From a virus: a DNA stretch of 36,476 nt. Both the position numbers and the translations under genes were made by a program. The DNA lies in the IMG/VR virus record IMGVR_UViG_3300025769_000350, positions 1-36,476 of that record. One strand, written 5' to 3'. A model generated the notes under the pieces. That model was not told the DNA's origin. It saw nothing but the letters and a program-made list of their open reading frames with translations, and made no database searches. Positions 8,053-17,688 of the stretch are shown piece by piece. Each line of letters starts with the position of its first letter. The stretch's first letter is position 1.

Positions 8053-10062
8053 ATGGAATATACCGATCAAGCAACAATCCTTGAGAATCAAAGACGAGAA
8101 GATGAGTATATAAAGGCTCAGATTAAGGCTGCTAGGCAAGAGAAAGCCGCACAGCAAGCTCGAGACGATGAGATTACTCGAAGAATGCTCAATCGTAGTA
8201 GAGGCCCGGCTCCAATGTCGGCTACCGACCAGAACTTGCAATCCTTAATCAATCGTGGAGGATTATTGGCTCCAGCGTTTGATGAGACTGGAAACGTTAT
8301 CACGACTACAAACGTTACGGCTCCGACTGTTGATCTATCGAATATTCCTGTATTTGAAGATATAGTTGTGACTCCTGAGAGGCAATATTTTGAGTATAGG
8401 GATGCCCCAGAGCGCCCGGGCGTAAATTACGTCGATCGAGGAAACATTGATCCGTCTCCAGTCATGACGACTGGCATAGGACTGCTTGGCCCTATCGCAG
8501 ATAAGGTGATGCAAAAGAGGTTCTCTCCGAATGAGTTGCAAGGCGTTCCGAGCGGGGGCAGCAACATTAGGACGGACGGTCGAGTTACTGATGGTGCTCT
8601 ATTAAGCCAGCAACCATACTCTGGCGTTGTAACAAATCAGATGGTTCCAACTGCTCCGGTAAGGGGAGCAGTTTCAATGCCGCAAAGACAGCAAATTGAT
8701 CCTACGCAAATGAACGCTCGTCAGGCAATTGATTTAAGTGTTGTGCCAAACATGCCGCCTCCAAATATACAACGGCAAAACATTGTTGCAGATGCGCCTA
8801 GAGCTGGATCAAATGTCGGAAACTTAGAACGTTTGGCAAAAGCGGGATCATTATCTACTAAATTTGATGGTGCTGCTGCAACTCAAGATGAAGTTGTCGA
8901 TCAGGATCGCAACTTAAAAGCTGGGAACGCTGTTCTTAGTGAATATGCTAGAACGGGTGCGGCAGATCCAAATATGGCTAGAGCGCTTAGTGATGCGTTG
9001 GAAGATTCGAAAAAAGATCCTAGCGATCCATACAAGTGGCAGAACTTCTTTGCTAGTGCCGCGATCGCGTTCGATAATTTAAGAATGCCATCAATGCGTA
9101 ATCCAGCGTTAGTCAAAATGATGGCAGATAGGATCCAATTTAACAGAACTCTGGTTAAGAGCGCTCGATCGGCTGATTCAATAGCATCAATTGGAACGCC
9201 AAAAGCACAAATGCTTGCACAAGCGGTTAGGGACGGAACAATAACTGTTAAAGATGCATTCACTGCTCTTTACAAGAACAAGTCGCAGTTCCAAGACATG
9301 CTCGATCTCATGCAGAATGATCCAGCCAACTTTGCGAAGATTGCGCCATACATTACTCCGGGATACGGCGAAGGCAATGCTGCAATTCTTAAAGAAGTAA
9401 TGAAGCAAAGAACAGCGTTAAGTGAAAAAGCAGATACATCAAAAGGTTTATTTGACGGGATATCGAGAATCCAGCGAGTGATCGATGATTTCAAATCTGA
9501 AGGATATGAAAGCGGCCCGTCAGCAGAGATGAAGAAGAGAATACTTCAGACTCTTAATTCTTATGGATTAGAGTTTAACGAAGGATTCTTGGAGAAAGCT
9601 CAAACATTTGAGGCAGCGTCAAATTTATTAGTTGCAGAGCAGTTAAGGCAGAACAAAGGCCCACAGACTGATTTTGACGCTCTGTTTACGCAATCATTTG
9701 TTCCTAGTCTTAAGAATTTCGATGAAGCAAATCAAGAAATGATTTCTTACATGAGTTCTGTTGCCTTGGCCGACATGCTAATCAATCAAGCCGCTCAGGA
9801 TGTAAAGATCAGTCAAGTAAATCCAAACCAGTCTCTAGAGGAAGTGTATCGCATCAATGCTTTGAAGAACGACAAAGATTTTGCAAAAGTTGTTAAAGTT
9901 CGTGATGCGTCAGATGGGCAGCCAGCCAAGTTTTCTACTTTTGAAAGTTTTGTCACTGCTTACAGAGATGCAGATAGCAATGCTGCCGCAATTGATATTA
10001 TTGAAGACTGGATGAAAACAGTAGCTAAGGCAAGAAAATCTCTAAAATCAAAGGCTCTATAA
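8053..10062 (+). CDS. Large internal virion protein
   Basis: This is a 669-residue protein. Residues 5-50 are a charged helix (ILENQRREDEYIKAQIKAAR) likely to form a coiled coil. Residues 50-260 are mostly Pro/Asn/Gln-rich and probably disordered. From about 260 to the end it is helical, with segments such as MARALSDALEDSKKDPSDPY and ISRIQRVIDDFKSEGYESGP. No lysozyme or transglycosylase motif is evident. Size, helical content and position next to the 816-residue protein fit the large ejection proteins of short-tailed phages. It may form part of the trans-envelope conduit; this is inferred. Confidence 0.6.
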   Translation: MEYTDQATILENQRREDEYIKAQIKAARQEKAAQQARDDEITRRMLNRSRGPAPMSATDQNLQSLINRGGLLAPAFDETGNVITTTNVTAPTVDLSNIPVFEDIVVTPERQYFEYRDAPERPGVNYVDRGNIDPSPVMTTGIGLLGPIADKVMQKRFSPNELQGVPSGGSNIRTDGRVTDGALLSQQPYSGVVTNQMVPTAPVRGAVSMPQRQQIDPTQMNARQAIDLSVVPNMPPPNIQRQNIVADAPRAGSNVGNLERLAKAGSLSTKFDGAAATQDEVVDQDRNLKAGNAVLSEYARTGAADPNMARALSDALEDSKKDPSDPYKWQNFFASAAIAFDNLRMPSMRNPALVKMMADRIQFNRTLVKSARSADSIASIGTPKAQMLAQAVRDGTITVKDAFTALYKNKSQFQDMLDLMQNDPANFAKIAPYITPGYGEGNAAILKEVMKQRTALSEKADTSKGLFDGISRIQRVIDDFKSEGYESGPSAEMKKRILQTLNSYGLEFNEGFLEKAQTFEAASNLLVAEQLRQNKGPQTDFDALFTQSFVPSLKNFDEANQEMISYMSSVALADMLINQAAQDVKISQVNPNQSLEEVYRINALKNDKDFAKVVKVRDASDGQPAKFSTFESFVTAYRDADSNAAAIDIIEDWMKTVAKARKSLKSKAL

Positions 10063-12513
10063 ATGGCTAATTTTGATCCTGACGCATGGCTCAAGGGCGA
10101 GCAAGAGAATGCTAAAAACTTTGATCCGTATGGACAAAGAGAAGCAGAAGCTCAAGTAGATACAACAATCGCAGTTGATGCTGCACCTAATCAGCAAAAA
10201 TTTGATCCAAATGCGTGGCTTGATCAGCAGAAAACTGGCATTACTTCAGATTCTCAAATGGAGTATTACAATCAGGGATTCGAGGTCGTTAGCAAAGATG
10301 TCACTTATCCTGATAACGGCAAAATAATGTTTAACAGAGACACGGATCAACTTATCTTTGTCTCTGATAAAGGCGTCATCACAGACCGAAATGTTGTTCA
10401 AGGTTTGATGGACAGACCGGGCGCAGATCCATTTGAGGCGCAGAGAATGAGTGAGCAGTTGCAAGGTCGAGGCGGCGAAGCTTTTGCTTTAACAGCTGCT
10501 GAGTCTTTGCCATACGTTGGTGGATTTATTCCTCGGGCGGTTGATGTGTTTAGACGCGGATATGAGTCTCCAGAGATGAGGGCGGCTCAGGAAAGTATGG
10601 GATTTGATTTAGATCCTAATGCGCCAAAGTCAAGCGAACTTATTTCTCAGTTTGCTGAGGAAAGTCCGGGCCTAAGTTTGGGCGCAAAAGGTCTTGGTCT
10701 GCTTGGGCCAACTGGGGCAAGCTTGGGACTAAGAAAAATGCTTGGGAGCACTGCTGGACAGTTCCAGCCAAGATTTACTTCCGGAAGCAAGTGGGATCCT
10801 TTAAAACGAATTTCATATCAGACTGCAAGAGGTGCAGCTGAAGCTGGACCAGAGTCTGCAATTTACGAATTTGGTCGAGCATTTAGTGCAGCTGACCGAG
10901 GTGAGTTTGATGTCGGTGAGGCGATACAGAGGTCAAAAGAGTCTGGGACGTTAGGCACAGGAGCTGGAGCAGGTCTTAGCGGTAGCGCTGCTCTTATGGG
11001 TGAGCTGTTTAATAAATACAGAAACAGGGCATCTGTAACATCACTTGCGCCAGCGATACAAAAATCTTTTGGTTTTTCACCAGAGACATCAAAACTAATT
11101 GAGCAATCAATTGCTGAAGGATTGGATCTAGAGCAAGCTGGTCGAAGACTTCAACAGTTAAGACTTAGAGGTGGCGTCAGTGATGCGACAATTGCTGATG
11201 CAGACGCAGCTGCTGCTGTGCTGCTAGATGCTGCTGCATCGGCGACTCCTCGAGCACAACAAGAGGCAAAAAGAATAGTAGGCGAGAGCGCTGAAAGGGC
11301 TGGCGAAAGAGCTGGCCAGATAATGGATCAGTACTTTGGCAAGCAAATTAGTCCGCTAAAGGATCCGATAGACGAAATAATGAAGCGGTCTAGAAAAGAG
11401 AGATACAACGCATACTCAAATGCGTACTCTCAGAAGATCAATTATGACTCTCCAGAGGGCCAAGAGCTAATATCCATTCTTGAGGATCTCAATAGAGTAG
11501 ATCCAAACTTTGTTAAAGGAATCAGCGGAAGAATCGATTTTCTTGGCGCGTTTGATCCAGATAACATTAAAGCGCCATTGTTTCAAGATGTCTCTATTGT
11601 TGGAAAAGATGGTTCTATTAAGTACGATCGAGCGCCCAGCGTAAAAGCTTTGGATTTGATCAAGAGAAAAATCAATGACATGGCATATACGCCAGACGTT
11701 GATCAAACCGAAAAAGCAGCTCTAGTCGAACTGTCAAGAAGATTAAGGACTGCTTTAGGAGATGCTGTCCCTGAGTATAATGCCGCAGCTAAGATAGGCG
11801 GTGATGCCATTATGAATAGGATGGCTTACGAGGCCGGAGCAGATATAAACAAGACTCCGATTAGTGAAGTATTTAGATTAGCAAGATCATCAAAGGAAGC
11901 TAAGTCTGGTCTGAGAGAAGGCGTCAGGTCAAACTTGCAGAGAATGATTGATACTGCAAAACGTCCTCCTTCGACGCTTGATGCTGAGGAAATATCTCAA
12001 GCAGTAAAGATGTTAAGAGATACATCATCTAAGGATTACCAAACAAAAGTTAGGCTAATTCTTGGCAAGAAAGAAGCCAAGGAGTTCTTTGATAAATTGG
12101 ACGGAATCAGAGCAAAATTACAAACAAAATCTTTGGTTGGAACTGGATCGGCAACAGCGCTTCGTCAGCAGAACATTAGATTTATTGATGACATAACAAA
12201 TCCAGCGTTGAAAGAGGCAGTCGGATCAGTATTTACAGGCGAGTTCCAAAAAGGATTAAGGCAAGTCAAAGATGCTCTTGGTAGCGGAGATCCAAAAACT
12301 AGAGCAAAAATTGCTGACGAAATGATTGAGTTCTTGACTGGAGTCAACATTAACAGAAGATCTCCAGAAATGGCAATCTCCAGATTGAAGCAAATTAAAA
12401 AGGGCAAAGTAAGTGAAAAAGACATCGCATTTATTGCATCGTCTTACTTGAGGACTTTCCTCGCTCTACCATTCGCAAGAGAATTCTCTAGAGAATCTGA
12501 TCTTAGGAAATAA
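10063..12513 (+). CDS. Large internal virion/ejection protein with FDPxAWL repeats
   Basis: This 816-residue protein is the largest in the window. Its start abuts the previous stop. The N-terminus has the motif FDPDAWL at residues 4-10, repeated as FDPNAWL near residue 46, with FDPYGQ between. Such FDPxA(W/Y)L repeats are common at the start of internal virion proteins in environmental podophages. Residues about 140-235 contain hydrophobic, Gly-rich stretches (GAKGLGLLGPTGASLGL; GTGAGAGLSGSAALMG) that could contact membrane. The rest is helical. I see no clear enzymatic motif. It ends 3 bases before the portal gene and is probably ejected with the genome. Confidence 0.65.
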   Translation: MANFDPDAWLKGEQENAKNFDPYGQREAEAQVDTTIAVDAAPNQQKFDPNAWLDQQKTGITSDSQMEYYNQGFEVVSKDVTYPDNGKIMFNRDTDQLIFVSDKGVITDRNVVQGLMDRPGADPFEAQRMSEQLQGRGGEAFALTAAESLPYVGGFIPRAVDVFRRGYESPEMRAAQESMGFDLDPNAPKSSELISQFAEESPGLSLGAKGLGLLGPTGASLGLRKMLGSTAGQFQPRFTSGSKWDPLKRISYQTARGAAEAGPESAIYEFGRAFSAADRGEFDVGEAIQRSKESGTLGTGAGAGLSGSAALMGELFNKYRNRASVTSLAPAIQKSFGFSPETSKLIEQSIAEGLDLEQAGRRLQQLRLRGGVSDATIADADAAAAVLLDAAASATPRAQQEAKRIVGESAERAGERAGQIMDQYFGKQISPLKDPIDEIMKRSRKERYNAYSNAYSQKINYDSPEGQELISILEDLNRVDPNFVKGISGRIDFLGAFDPDNIKAPLFQDVSIVGKDGSIKYDRAPSVKALDLIKRKINDMAYTPDVDQTEKAALVELSRRLRTALGDAVPEYNAAAKIGGDAIMNRMAYEAGADINKTPISEVFRLARSSKEAKSGLREGVRSNLQRMIDTAKRPPSTLDAEEISQAVKMLRDTSSKDYQTKVRLILGKKEAKEFFDKLDGIRAKLQTKSLVGTGSATALRQQNIRFIDDITNPALKEAVGSVFTGEFQKGLRQVKDALGSGDPKTRAKIADEMIEFLTGVNINRRSPEMAISRLKQIKKGKVSEKDIAFIASSYLRTFLALPFAREFSRESDLRK

Positions 12514-12516
12514 AAT

Positions 12517-14610
12517 ATGAAGCCAGAAAAGATGGATAGATCAACGATCGAGGGCGTAATTAGAGACGCAGTACAAGACGCAGTCGACTTTATTGAGAGC
12601 GAGATTGCTGACGATCGAATTAAGGCTCAAAGATACTTTGATGGCGAAGTTGATATTGGCGAAGAAGACGGACGATCAAAAGTCGTCGCAACAAAAGTTC
12701 GAGACACGGTTAGATCAATTAAGCCGAGTCTCATGCGCGTGTTCTTATCAACCGACAGGTCGGTCGAGTACACGCCTCAAGGCCCGGAGGACGTAGCAGT
12801 AGCGCAACAGGCAACACAGTACATGCACTGGGCATTCAATGAACTCAACGGCTATAAATTGCTGAATGATGCGTTCCATGACGCGATGGTTAAGAAGGCC
12901 GGGGTTCTTAAAGTTTATTGGGACAAATATACCGATGCCGAAACGTACTCATATACTAATCTCACGGATGAAGAGTTTGCTGTCATTGTTAACGATGATG
13001 ATGTCGACGTTATTGAACATTCTCAGGAAATGTCAATTGTTATTGATGACATGGGAATGGAAGTCGAAATGCCAGAGCATTCTGTCACGATTAGCAGAAA
13101 GACTGAAAAAGGGAAGTTAATGGTCGAGTCTGTGCCACCTGAAGAGTTCATGGTGGACAGAAATGCTCGATCAATTGACGACTTTTATGTCGTCGCACAT
13201 CGTACAGAGATGCGCGTATCTGACGTCGTAAACATGGGATACGATTTTGAAGAAATCGCTCAATTAGACGGAATCGGATCGAGTGACACATACTCAGAGG
13301 CCGAGGACTTCGAGCGTCGCGGATATCAGATGGAAGAAGAGGAGCACACAGAGGATCTGTCAATGCGACTCGTCGCTATCACCGAGGCGTACATGAAGAT
13401 GGACATCGAGGGCACAGGAATTGCCCAGATGTACAAATTCACACTTGGCGGCAGTAACTACAAGCTGCTCGATTACGAGCCATTTGGCTATGTGCCATTT
13501 GCTGTATTTGAAGTCGATCCAGAGCCACATGCATTCTTTGGTCGGTCAATCGCAGATCTCATCATGGATGATCAGGATGCGTCCACAGCAATGTTACGAG
13601 GTGTCCTTGATAACGTGGCATTGACGAATAATCCAAGGATTGGCGTTGTTGCAGATCAGGCCAACATGGATGATGTACTAAACAACGAAATTGGCGGGAT
13701 TGTTAGGATGAAGAATCCTCAAGCGATTGTGCCGCTTGCAGTGCCATTTGTGGCCTCTCAGACGCTTCCAGCGCTCCAGTATATGGATGACTCCATTGAG
13801 ACCAAAACGGGCGTTTCTAGGGCTTCTATGGGCCTTGATCCGGACGCATTGCAGAACACTACTGCTACAGCTGCCCAAATCACAAAACAGGCTGGAGCTG
13901 CTCAGGTCGAGGTTATGGCGCGGAATCTTGCCGAGGGCGGCATGAAGCGTCTATTTAAGTTAATGCTCAGGCTCTTTGTTGAGAATACCGACGAAGAGAA
14001 AATGATGCGGATGAATAGCCAGTTTGTGCCAGTTGATCCTCGAGTATGGAACACGAGCATGGACGTCATGTGTAACGTTGGTCTTGGCACAGGCAAAGAG
14101 GACGAGAAGATGGCTGTTCTGCAACAGGCGCTACAGCTGCAAATGCAGATCTGGCAGACATACGGCCCCGGCAACGGTCTCGTTACAATGACTCTTATTC
14201 GCAACACACTGGCTGACATGTTGGCTATTGCTGGCGTCAGAAACAGTGACAGATATTTCTCACCGATGAATGAGCAGTTCGAGCAGCAGCTGATCATGAT
14301 GAAGCAGCAGCAAGCAGCGATGCAGCCCAAGCCGATGGATCCGGGAGCGGCAATGGTACAGGCCGAGCAACTTAAGGCTCAGGCCAAGGCCCAGAGCGAT
14401 CTCGCTAAAATCCAGATCGATGCACAAAAAGCTATCGCTCAGGACGATCGAGAGCGCGACAAGATGGATCAAGATCTACTCGTTGAGGCTGCTAAAATAC
14501 TTGGTCAATATGGCACACAAGTTGACGTGGCAAACATCCGCAAGGCGCAGCAGGAGGCAAGATATCCAGATGAGCGCCCAAGCGAAGCTGTTACTGGCGG
14601 TAGATTCTAA
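12517..14610 (+). CDS. Portal protein (P22-like)
   Basis: This is a 697-residue protein, close to the usual length of P22-type portals. The N-terminal part (FIESEIADDRIKAQRYFDGE, then RSKVVATKVRDTVRSIKPSL) matches the entry region of this portal family. The centre (SVPPEEFMVDRNARSIDDF, then WDKYTDAE upstream) forms wing and stem. The region SIETKTGVSRASMGLDPDAL followed by TTATAAQITKQAGAAQVEV is the very typical clip/crown motif. The C-terminus is a long Gln/Met/Ala coiled coil, the barrel-like extension seen in P22. It forms the dodecameric DNA gate where terminase docks and neck proteins attach. A weak AGGA lies before the start. The stop overlaps the next gene. Confidence 0.92.
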   Translation: MKPEKMDRSTIEGVIRDAVQDAVDFIESEIADDRIKAQRYFDGEVDIGEEDGRSKVVATKVRDTVRSIKPSLMRVFLSTDRSVEYTPQGPEDVAVAQQATQYMHWAFNELNGYKLLNDAFHDAMVKKAGVLKVYWDKYTDAETYSYTNLTDEEFAVIVNDDDVDVIEHSQEMSIVIDDMGMEVEMPEHSVTISRKTEKGKLMVESVPPEEFMVDRNARSIDDFYVVAHRTEMRVSDVVNMGYDFEEIAQLDGIGSSDTYSEAEDFERRGYQMEEEEHTEDLSMRLVAITEAYMKMDIEGTGIAQMYKFTLGGSNYKLLDYEPFGYVPFAVFEVDPEPHAFFGRSIADLIMDDQDASTAMLRGVLDNVALTNNPRIGVVADQANMDDVLNNEIGGIVRMKNPQAIVPLAVPFVASQTLPALQYMDDSIETKTGVSRASMGLDPDALQNTTATAAQITKQAGAAQVEVMARNLAEGGMKRLFKLMLRLFVENTDEEKMMRMNSQFVPVDPRVWNTSMDVMCNVGLGTGKEDEKMAVLQQALQLQMQIWQTYGPGNGLVTMTLIRNTLADMLAIAGVRNSDRYFSPMNEQFEQQLIMMKQQQAAMQPKPMDPGAAMVQAEQLKAQAKAQSDLAKIQIDAQKAIAQDDRERDKMDQDLLVEAAKILGQYGTQVDVANIRKAQQEARYPDERPSEAVTGGRF

Positions 14611-14843
14611 TGGCTGGTGTAAAAGATAAAGCGGCAAAGATTAGACGGCTCCAAGACGATCCAACATTCAAGGAAGTCATGGAAGGCGTCAGGATGCTAC
14701 AAGTTAGCATCTTTATGGATCCGGCTTCAACTACTGAGGCTCTGGATGAGGCGCACGATATTATTCGTGCATTGAGTAAAGTCGAGGATTACATCAACAC
14801 TGTTTTGGCAGACGAGGCAGTCTTCGACAAAAAAGGGAGATAA
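14610..14843 (+). CDS. Small protein between portal and scaffold
   Basis: This 77-residue helical protein begins MAGVKDKAAKIRRLQDDPTF. Its ATG overlaps the portal stop (TAATG), so it is translationally coupled. It has a basic first 15 residues and an acidic helix at the end. It contains no cysteine and no membrane segment. Comparable small ORFs sit between portal and scaffold in related phages, but I know no assigned function; help in capsid nucleation is possible only by position. Confidence 0.6.
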   Translation: MAGVKDKAAKIRRLQDDPTFKEVMEGVRMLQVSIFMDPASTTEALDEAHDIIRALSKVEDYINTVLADEAVFDKKGR

Positions 14844-14849
14844 AGCACC

Positions 14850-15845
14850 GTGGCAGACACGACTGAAAACTCATTCGATGGCAGCATCGAGGCAGCAGTT
14901 GGTTTAATTACTCGTCCTGAAGAGCCAGAGACAGTTGAGCAAGAAGAAATTACAGAATCTGAGGATGTATCTCCAGAACTGGAAGCATCGGAATCAGAGG
15001 ATGTTGATGACGCCGAAATCGACGACGGCGAGGAAGATGAAGTAGAAGTCGAAATGTCGGACGATGACGAGGCAGATGACGAAGCCGATCAAGAAGCCCC
15101 AGTTCTATATACCGTCAAAGTTGATGGTAGAGAGGAACAGGTAACGCTTGAGGATCTACAGCGAGGTTATTCAGGCCAGAAGTACGTCCAAAAAGGGATG
15201 CAAGAGGCAGCTGCTCAGAAAAAACAAGCTGAGGAGGTTTACTCTGCATTGCTAGCCGAACGGCAACAACTCGTTGACATGTATCAACAAATGCAACAAG
15301 GGCAGTTCTTGTCCAAGCCGAATCCACCATCGGAAGAACTACTCGCCGAGGATCCAATCGGATACATCGAAGAGAAGGCGCGATACGATAAGGCTGTGGA
15401 GCAGTACAATCAGCAACAGGGCAAAATGAGCCAGCTCATGCAGCAAAGTGAGCAAGCTCGAGAGCGCGCTGTTCAGGCGTATTTGCAGCAAGAAATGCAA
15501 AGCTTGGCAAATGTTATTCCTGAGTTTGGTGACGCCCAAAAGGCATCTAAACTTAAGAACAAATTGATCGATGGTGGCCAGAATCACTACGGCTACACGC
15601 AAGAAGAAATCGGTCAAATCATGGATCATCGAGCAATCCGGGTTTTGAATGATGCGATCAAGTACCGCGAGATAGTCGCTGGCAAATCGAAGGCCGAGCA
15701 AAAAGCTAAGGGCGCGAAACCAGTTATCAAGCCGGGAGCTAAGAGAGCACAGAATCCAAGCCGTAAAGCAATGGATAAGCAAAAGGCTAGGCTTAAGAGA
15801 AGCGGTAGCATCGAGGATGCACTCGCTTTAATTGTTAATGAATAA
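14850..15845 (+). CDS. Capsid scaffold protein
   Basis: This 331-residue protein starts with GTG at 14850, with AGGGAGA about 12 bases before. Residues 20-90 are extremely acidic (VDDAEIDDGEEDEVEVEMSD). Residues 125-225 are a Gln/Glu-rich coiled coil (QQLVDMYQQMQQGQFLSKP), and the last 45 residues are strongly basic (KPGAKRAQNPSRKAMDKQ). An acidic, coiled-coil protein with a basic capsid-binding tail, directly between portal and major capsid genes, is the normal signature of a phage scaffold. I see no protease motif, so maturation probably occurs without a fused protease. The assignment rests on composition and position. Confidence 0.82.
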   Translation: MADTTENSFDGSIEAAVGLITRPEEPETVEQEEITESEDVSPELEASESEDVDDAEIDDGEEDEVEVEMSDDDEADDEADQEAPVLYTVKVDGREEQVTLEDLQRGYSGQKYVQKGMQEAAAQKKQAEEVYSALLAERQQLVDMYQQMQQGQFLSKPNPPSEELLAEDPIGYIEEKARYDKAVEQYNQQQGKMSQLMQQSEQARERAVQAYLQQEMQSLANVIPEFGDAQKASKLKNKLIDGGQNHYGYTQEEIGQIMDHRAIRVLNDAIKYREIVAGKSKAEQKAKGAKPVIKPGAKRAQNPSRKAMDKQKARLKRSGSIEDALALIVNE

Positions 15846-15865
15846 CTTAATGAAAGGATGCCATC

Positions 15866-16840
15866 ATGGCTCAACCAACCAATACATTCGATAGCTACGA
15901 TGCTGTCGGCATCAGAGAAGACCTCTCTGATATCATCTATGACGTTTCACCAGAGCAAACTCCTTTTTACTCAAAGTGTAAAAAAGTAAAGGCGACTAAT
16001 GTCCTACATGAATGGATGACCGATTCTCTCCGTTCGTCAGCGACTAATGCTCACATCGAAGGTAATGCAATTACTTCAACTGCACGGACAGCAACGACAA
16101 GGCTAGGAAATTATTCTCAAATTTTCGTTGACAGCGTTTCTATTCCAGATACTGACGCTGGCCTTAAAAAAGCTGGTCGCGCATCTGAAATTGCGTATCA
16201 AATGTTGAAGGCTGCAAAAGAGCAAAAGCTCGATATCGAGTCCGCGCTTTGGGCATCACAGGCCCGCGTTGCTGGAAACAGCACAACGACTGCACGACGT
16301 CTTGCTGGTGTTCCAGCATGGCTAACAACAAACACAAGTTTTGTTACTGGCGGTGTTACTGATGGGGCTGACCCCAGTGGAGATGGGACTGACACCAGAA
16401 CAGACTCATCCGATCAGGAAGCTTTTAGCCAAACTAAATTTGACACAGTCATGCAGTCAATCTGGGAGAACGGCGGTAATCCAAACACTGTTTACCTCTC
16501 AGCATTCCAGATGAACAAGGCTCTTGATTTCACAGGAATGAACAATCAGCGTTCAACGATTGGTGCATCAGTTGGTGGAACTAACAGTGTCATCAACGCA
16601 GTTGACGTTTATGTGACTCCTTGGGGCACAGTCAACTTCATGCCATCTCGTGAAAACCGCTCTCGTGACGTATTCATCATCCAAGATGATATGTTCAGCG
16701 TTGCAGTTCTTCGTCCAACCAAGAACATTGAGTTGGCGAAAGACTCAGACGCAACACGACGCGCTGTTATCACTGAACTGACGCTTGTCTCAAACAATGA
16801 GAAAGCATCTGGTGGTGTCTTTGACTGTACAACATCTTAA
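15866..16840 (+). CDS. Major capsid protein (SU10/DUF5309-like)
   Basis: This 324-residue protein has a strong ribosome binding site (GAAAGGA). The first 60 residues (MAQPTNTFDSYDAVGIREDL then SDIIYDVSPEQTPFYSKCKK and TNVLHEWMTDSL) are the hallmark of the DUF5309/SU10 major capsid family, an HK97-fold shell protein. The conserved middle ARRLAGVPAWL and late block VMQSIWENGGNPNTVYLSA followed by VDVYVTPWGTVNFMPSR also match. It assembles on the scaffold encoded just upstream. A strong terminator begins 9 bases after the stop, marking the end of the main structural operon. No large insertion domain is seen. Confidence 0.93.
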   Translation: MAQPTNTFDSYDAVGIREDLSDIIYDVSPEQTPFYSKCKKVKATNVLHEWMTDSLRSSATNAHIEGNAITSTARTATTRLGNYSQIFVDSVSIPDTDAGLKKAGRASEIAYQMLKAAKEQKLDIESALWASQARVAGNSTTTARRLAGVPAWLTTNTSFVTGGVTDGADPSGDGTDTRTDSSDQEAFSQTKFDTVMQSIWENGGNPNTVYLSAFQMNKALDFTGMNNQRSTIGASVGGTNSVINAVDVYVTPWGTVNFMPSRENRSRDVFIIQDDMFSVAVLRPTKNIELAKDSDATRRAVITELTLVSNNEKASGGVFDCTTS

Positions 16841-16849
16841 TCGATGTAT

Positions 16850-16876
16850 GGGGGGCTTTATGCCCCCCCTTTTTTT
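16850..16876 (+). terminator. Rho-independent terminator after major capsid gene
   Basis: A perfect 7-bp GC stem, GGGGGGC (16850-16856) and GCCCCCC (16862-16868), with a TTTAT loop is followed by seven T residues (16870-16876). It sits 9 bases after the capsid stop codon. The ribosome binding site of the next gene (AGGAG at 16877-16881) directly follows the T-run. Confidence 0.93.
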
Positions 16877-16887
16877 AGGAGATTAGT

Positions 16888-17184
16888 TTGAGCAAAATCA
16901 AAGAAGTTGTGCATCATGACGACGGGGGAGACACCTTAACGGTGGAGACCGTATATGACAATGAGCCGACGTTAAATCAGGTAAAACACCTAAAAGATGC
17001 TGGATTCGATCAGCAAAGAGGTGATAATAGACTCGTTGGCCGGATACCTCTGCACATTTTGTCGCAATGGTTGAAGGAAGCTGGCGTTGACTGGTCTGAT
17101 CATGGAGCAGCACAGGAAGTGATTAAACGAAAAATCTTATCCGGTGATTTTGCCAAATTTAGAGTTTGGGAAGGAACGTTCTAA
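16888..17184 (+). CDS. Small protein following the capsid gene
   Basis: This 98-residue protein starts with TTG at 16888, chosen because AGGAG lies 6 bases before it. It contains the segment DNRLVGRIPLHILSQWLKEA and ends AKFRVWEGTF. Small proteins with an '(R)LVGRIP' motif and a 'KFRVW.G' ending are common just after the major capsid gene in related phages, where I recall them as uncharacterised head-associated proteins. The beginning (MSKIKEVVHHDDGGDTLTVE) is acidic and His-rich. Because a terminator separates it from the capsid gene, its mRNA comes from readthrough or a separate promoter I could not locate. Confidence 0.7.
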   Translation: MSKIKEVVHHDDGGDTLTVETVYDNEPTLNQVKHLKDAGFDQQRGDNRLVGRIPLHILSQWLKEAGVDWSDHGAAQEVIKRKILSGDFAKFRVWEGTF

Positions 17185-17436
17185 ATGGGACAAACAATCG
17201 TAAACTGGGCCTTATTGTCCGTCAGCGCTTTAATAGGTTTTTTTGGACACTTGGCGTGGATGGCTATCAGAGACATCCAAAAGGCTCAGTCTCGATTGCA
17301 AATGAGAGTTAGCGAAGTCGAGATACTCGTCGCTGGTGATTATTTGCGAAAGCAAGAATTTGAAAAGTTTGTCGATCGCGTCATCTGCAAACTCGACGCC
17401 ATCGACGATAAGATCGATCGAAAGGCGGATAAGTGA
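17185..17436 (+). CDS. Small membrane-anchored coiled-coil protein
   Basis: This 83-residue protein starts directly after the previous stop. One N-terminal membrane segment (ALLSVSALIGFFGHLAWMAI, about residues 8-27) is followed by a coiled coil and a basic tail (CKLDAIDDKIDRKADK). The layout, one TM helix then a periplasmic or cytoplasmic helix, is found in phage lysis-cassette proteins such as inner-membrane spanins and in small accessory membrane proteins. I cannot assign it firmly. It overlaps the next small ORF (start within GTGA), suggesting one membrane-protein cassette. Confidence 0.6.
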   Translation: MGQTIVNWALLSVSALIGFFGHLAWMAIRDIQKAQSRLQMRVSEVEILVAGDYLRKQEFEKFVDRVICKLDAIDDKIDRKADK

Positions 17437-17588
17437 ATGAGTTTATTCAGCTATGGCCAATCATCTCGGCACTAGGAATCTTGGCCGCGATGCTTATCAG
17501 TTTCCGCAGTGAGACTCTTCTTAGACTGAAACATTTAGAAGAGAAAATAAAAACCTTATTCGATCTTTGGAATGGCAAAAGCAAATAA
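17433..17588 (+). CDS. 51-aa single-TM protein
   Basis: A short frame starts with GTG at 17433, inside the TGA of the preceding gene (GTGA overlap), and ends with TAA at 17586-17588. It encodes a hydrophobic segment (FIQLWPIISALGILAAMLIS) near the N-terminus followed by a charged helix (LLRLKHLEEKIKTLFDLWNG). The 17-base overlap with the next short frame and the repeated 'TM plus helix' design support a real gene. The function is unknown; a lysis or membrane role is inferred from neighbours. Confidence 0.5.
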   Translation: MNEFIQLWPIISALGILAAMLISFRSETLLRLKHLEEKIKTLFDLWNGKSK

Positions 17589-17688
17589 AGAGATTGTTCG
17601 CCCAATTCCGAAGCGAACAAAGCTAAACAAGAAACAGCGTCAGCGTTTGCTGAAGAAGTCGAACGCCAAGCGCTCATTGTTCCGATGA
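17572..17688 (+). CDS. 38-aa very basic protein
   Basis: The frame starts with ATG at 17572, overlapping the previous short gene, and ends with TGA in an ATGA overlap with the next gene. The product (MAKANKEIVRPIPKRTKLNK, then QRQRLLKKSNAKRSLFR after one further K) has about 15 Lys/Arg residues. Overlap at both ends is typical of real phage genes. No family recognised; such basic peptides could bind nucleic acid. Confidence 0.45.
   Translation: MAKANKEIVRPIPKRTKLNKKQRQRLLKKSNAKRSLFR

Noticed and set aside
13902-14330. 142-residue minus-strand frame inside the portal gene
   Set aside because: Lies entirely opposite the well-supported portal coil; Cys/Ser-rich, no ribosome binding site.
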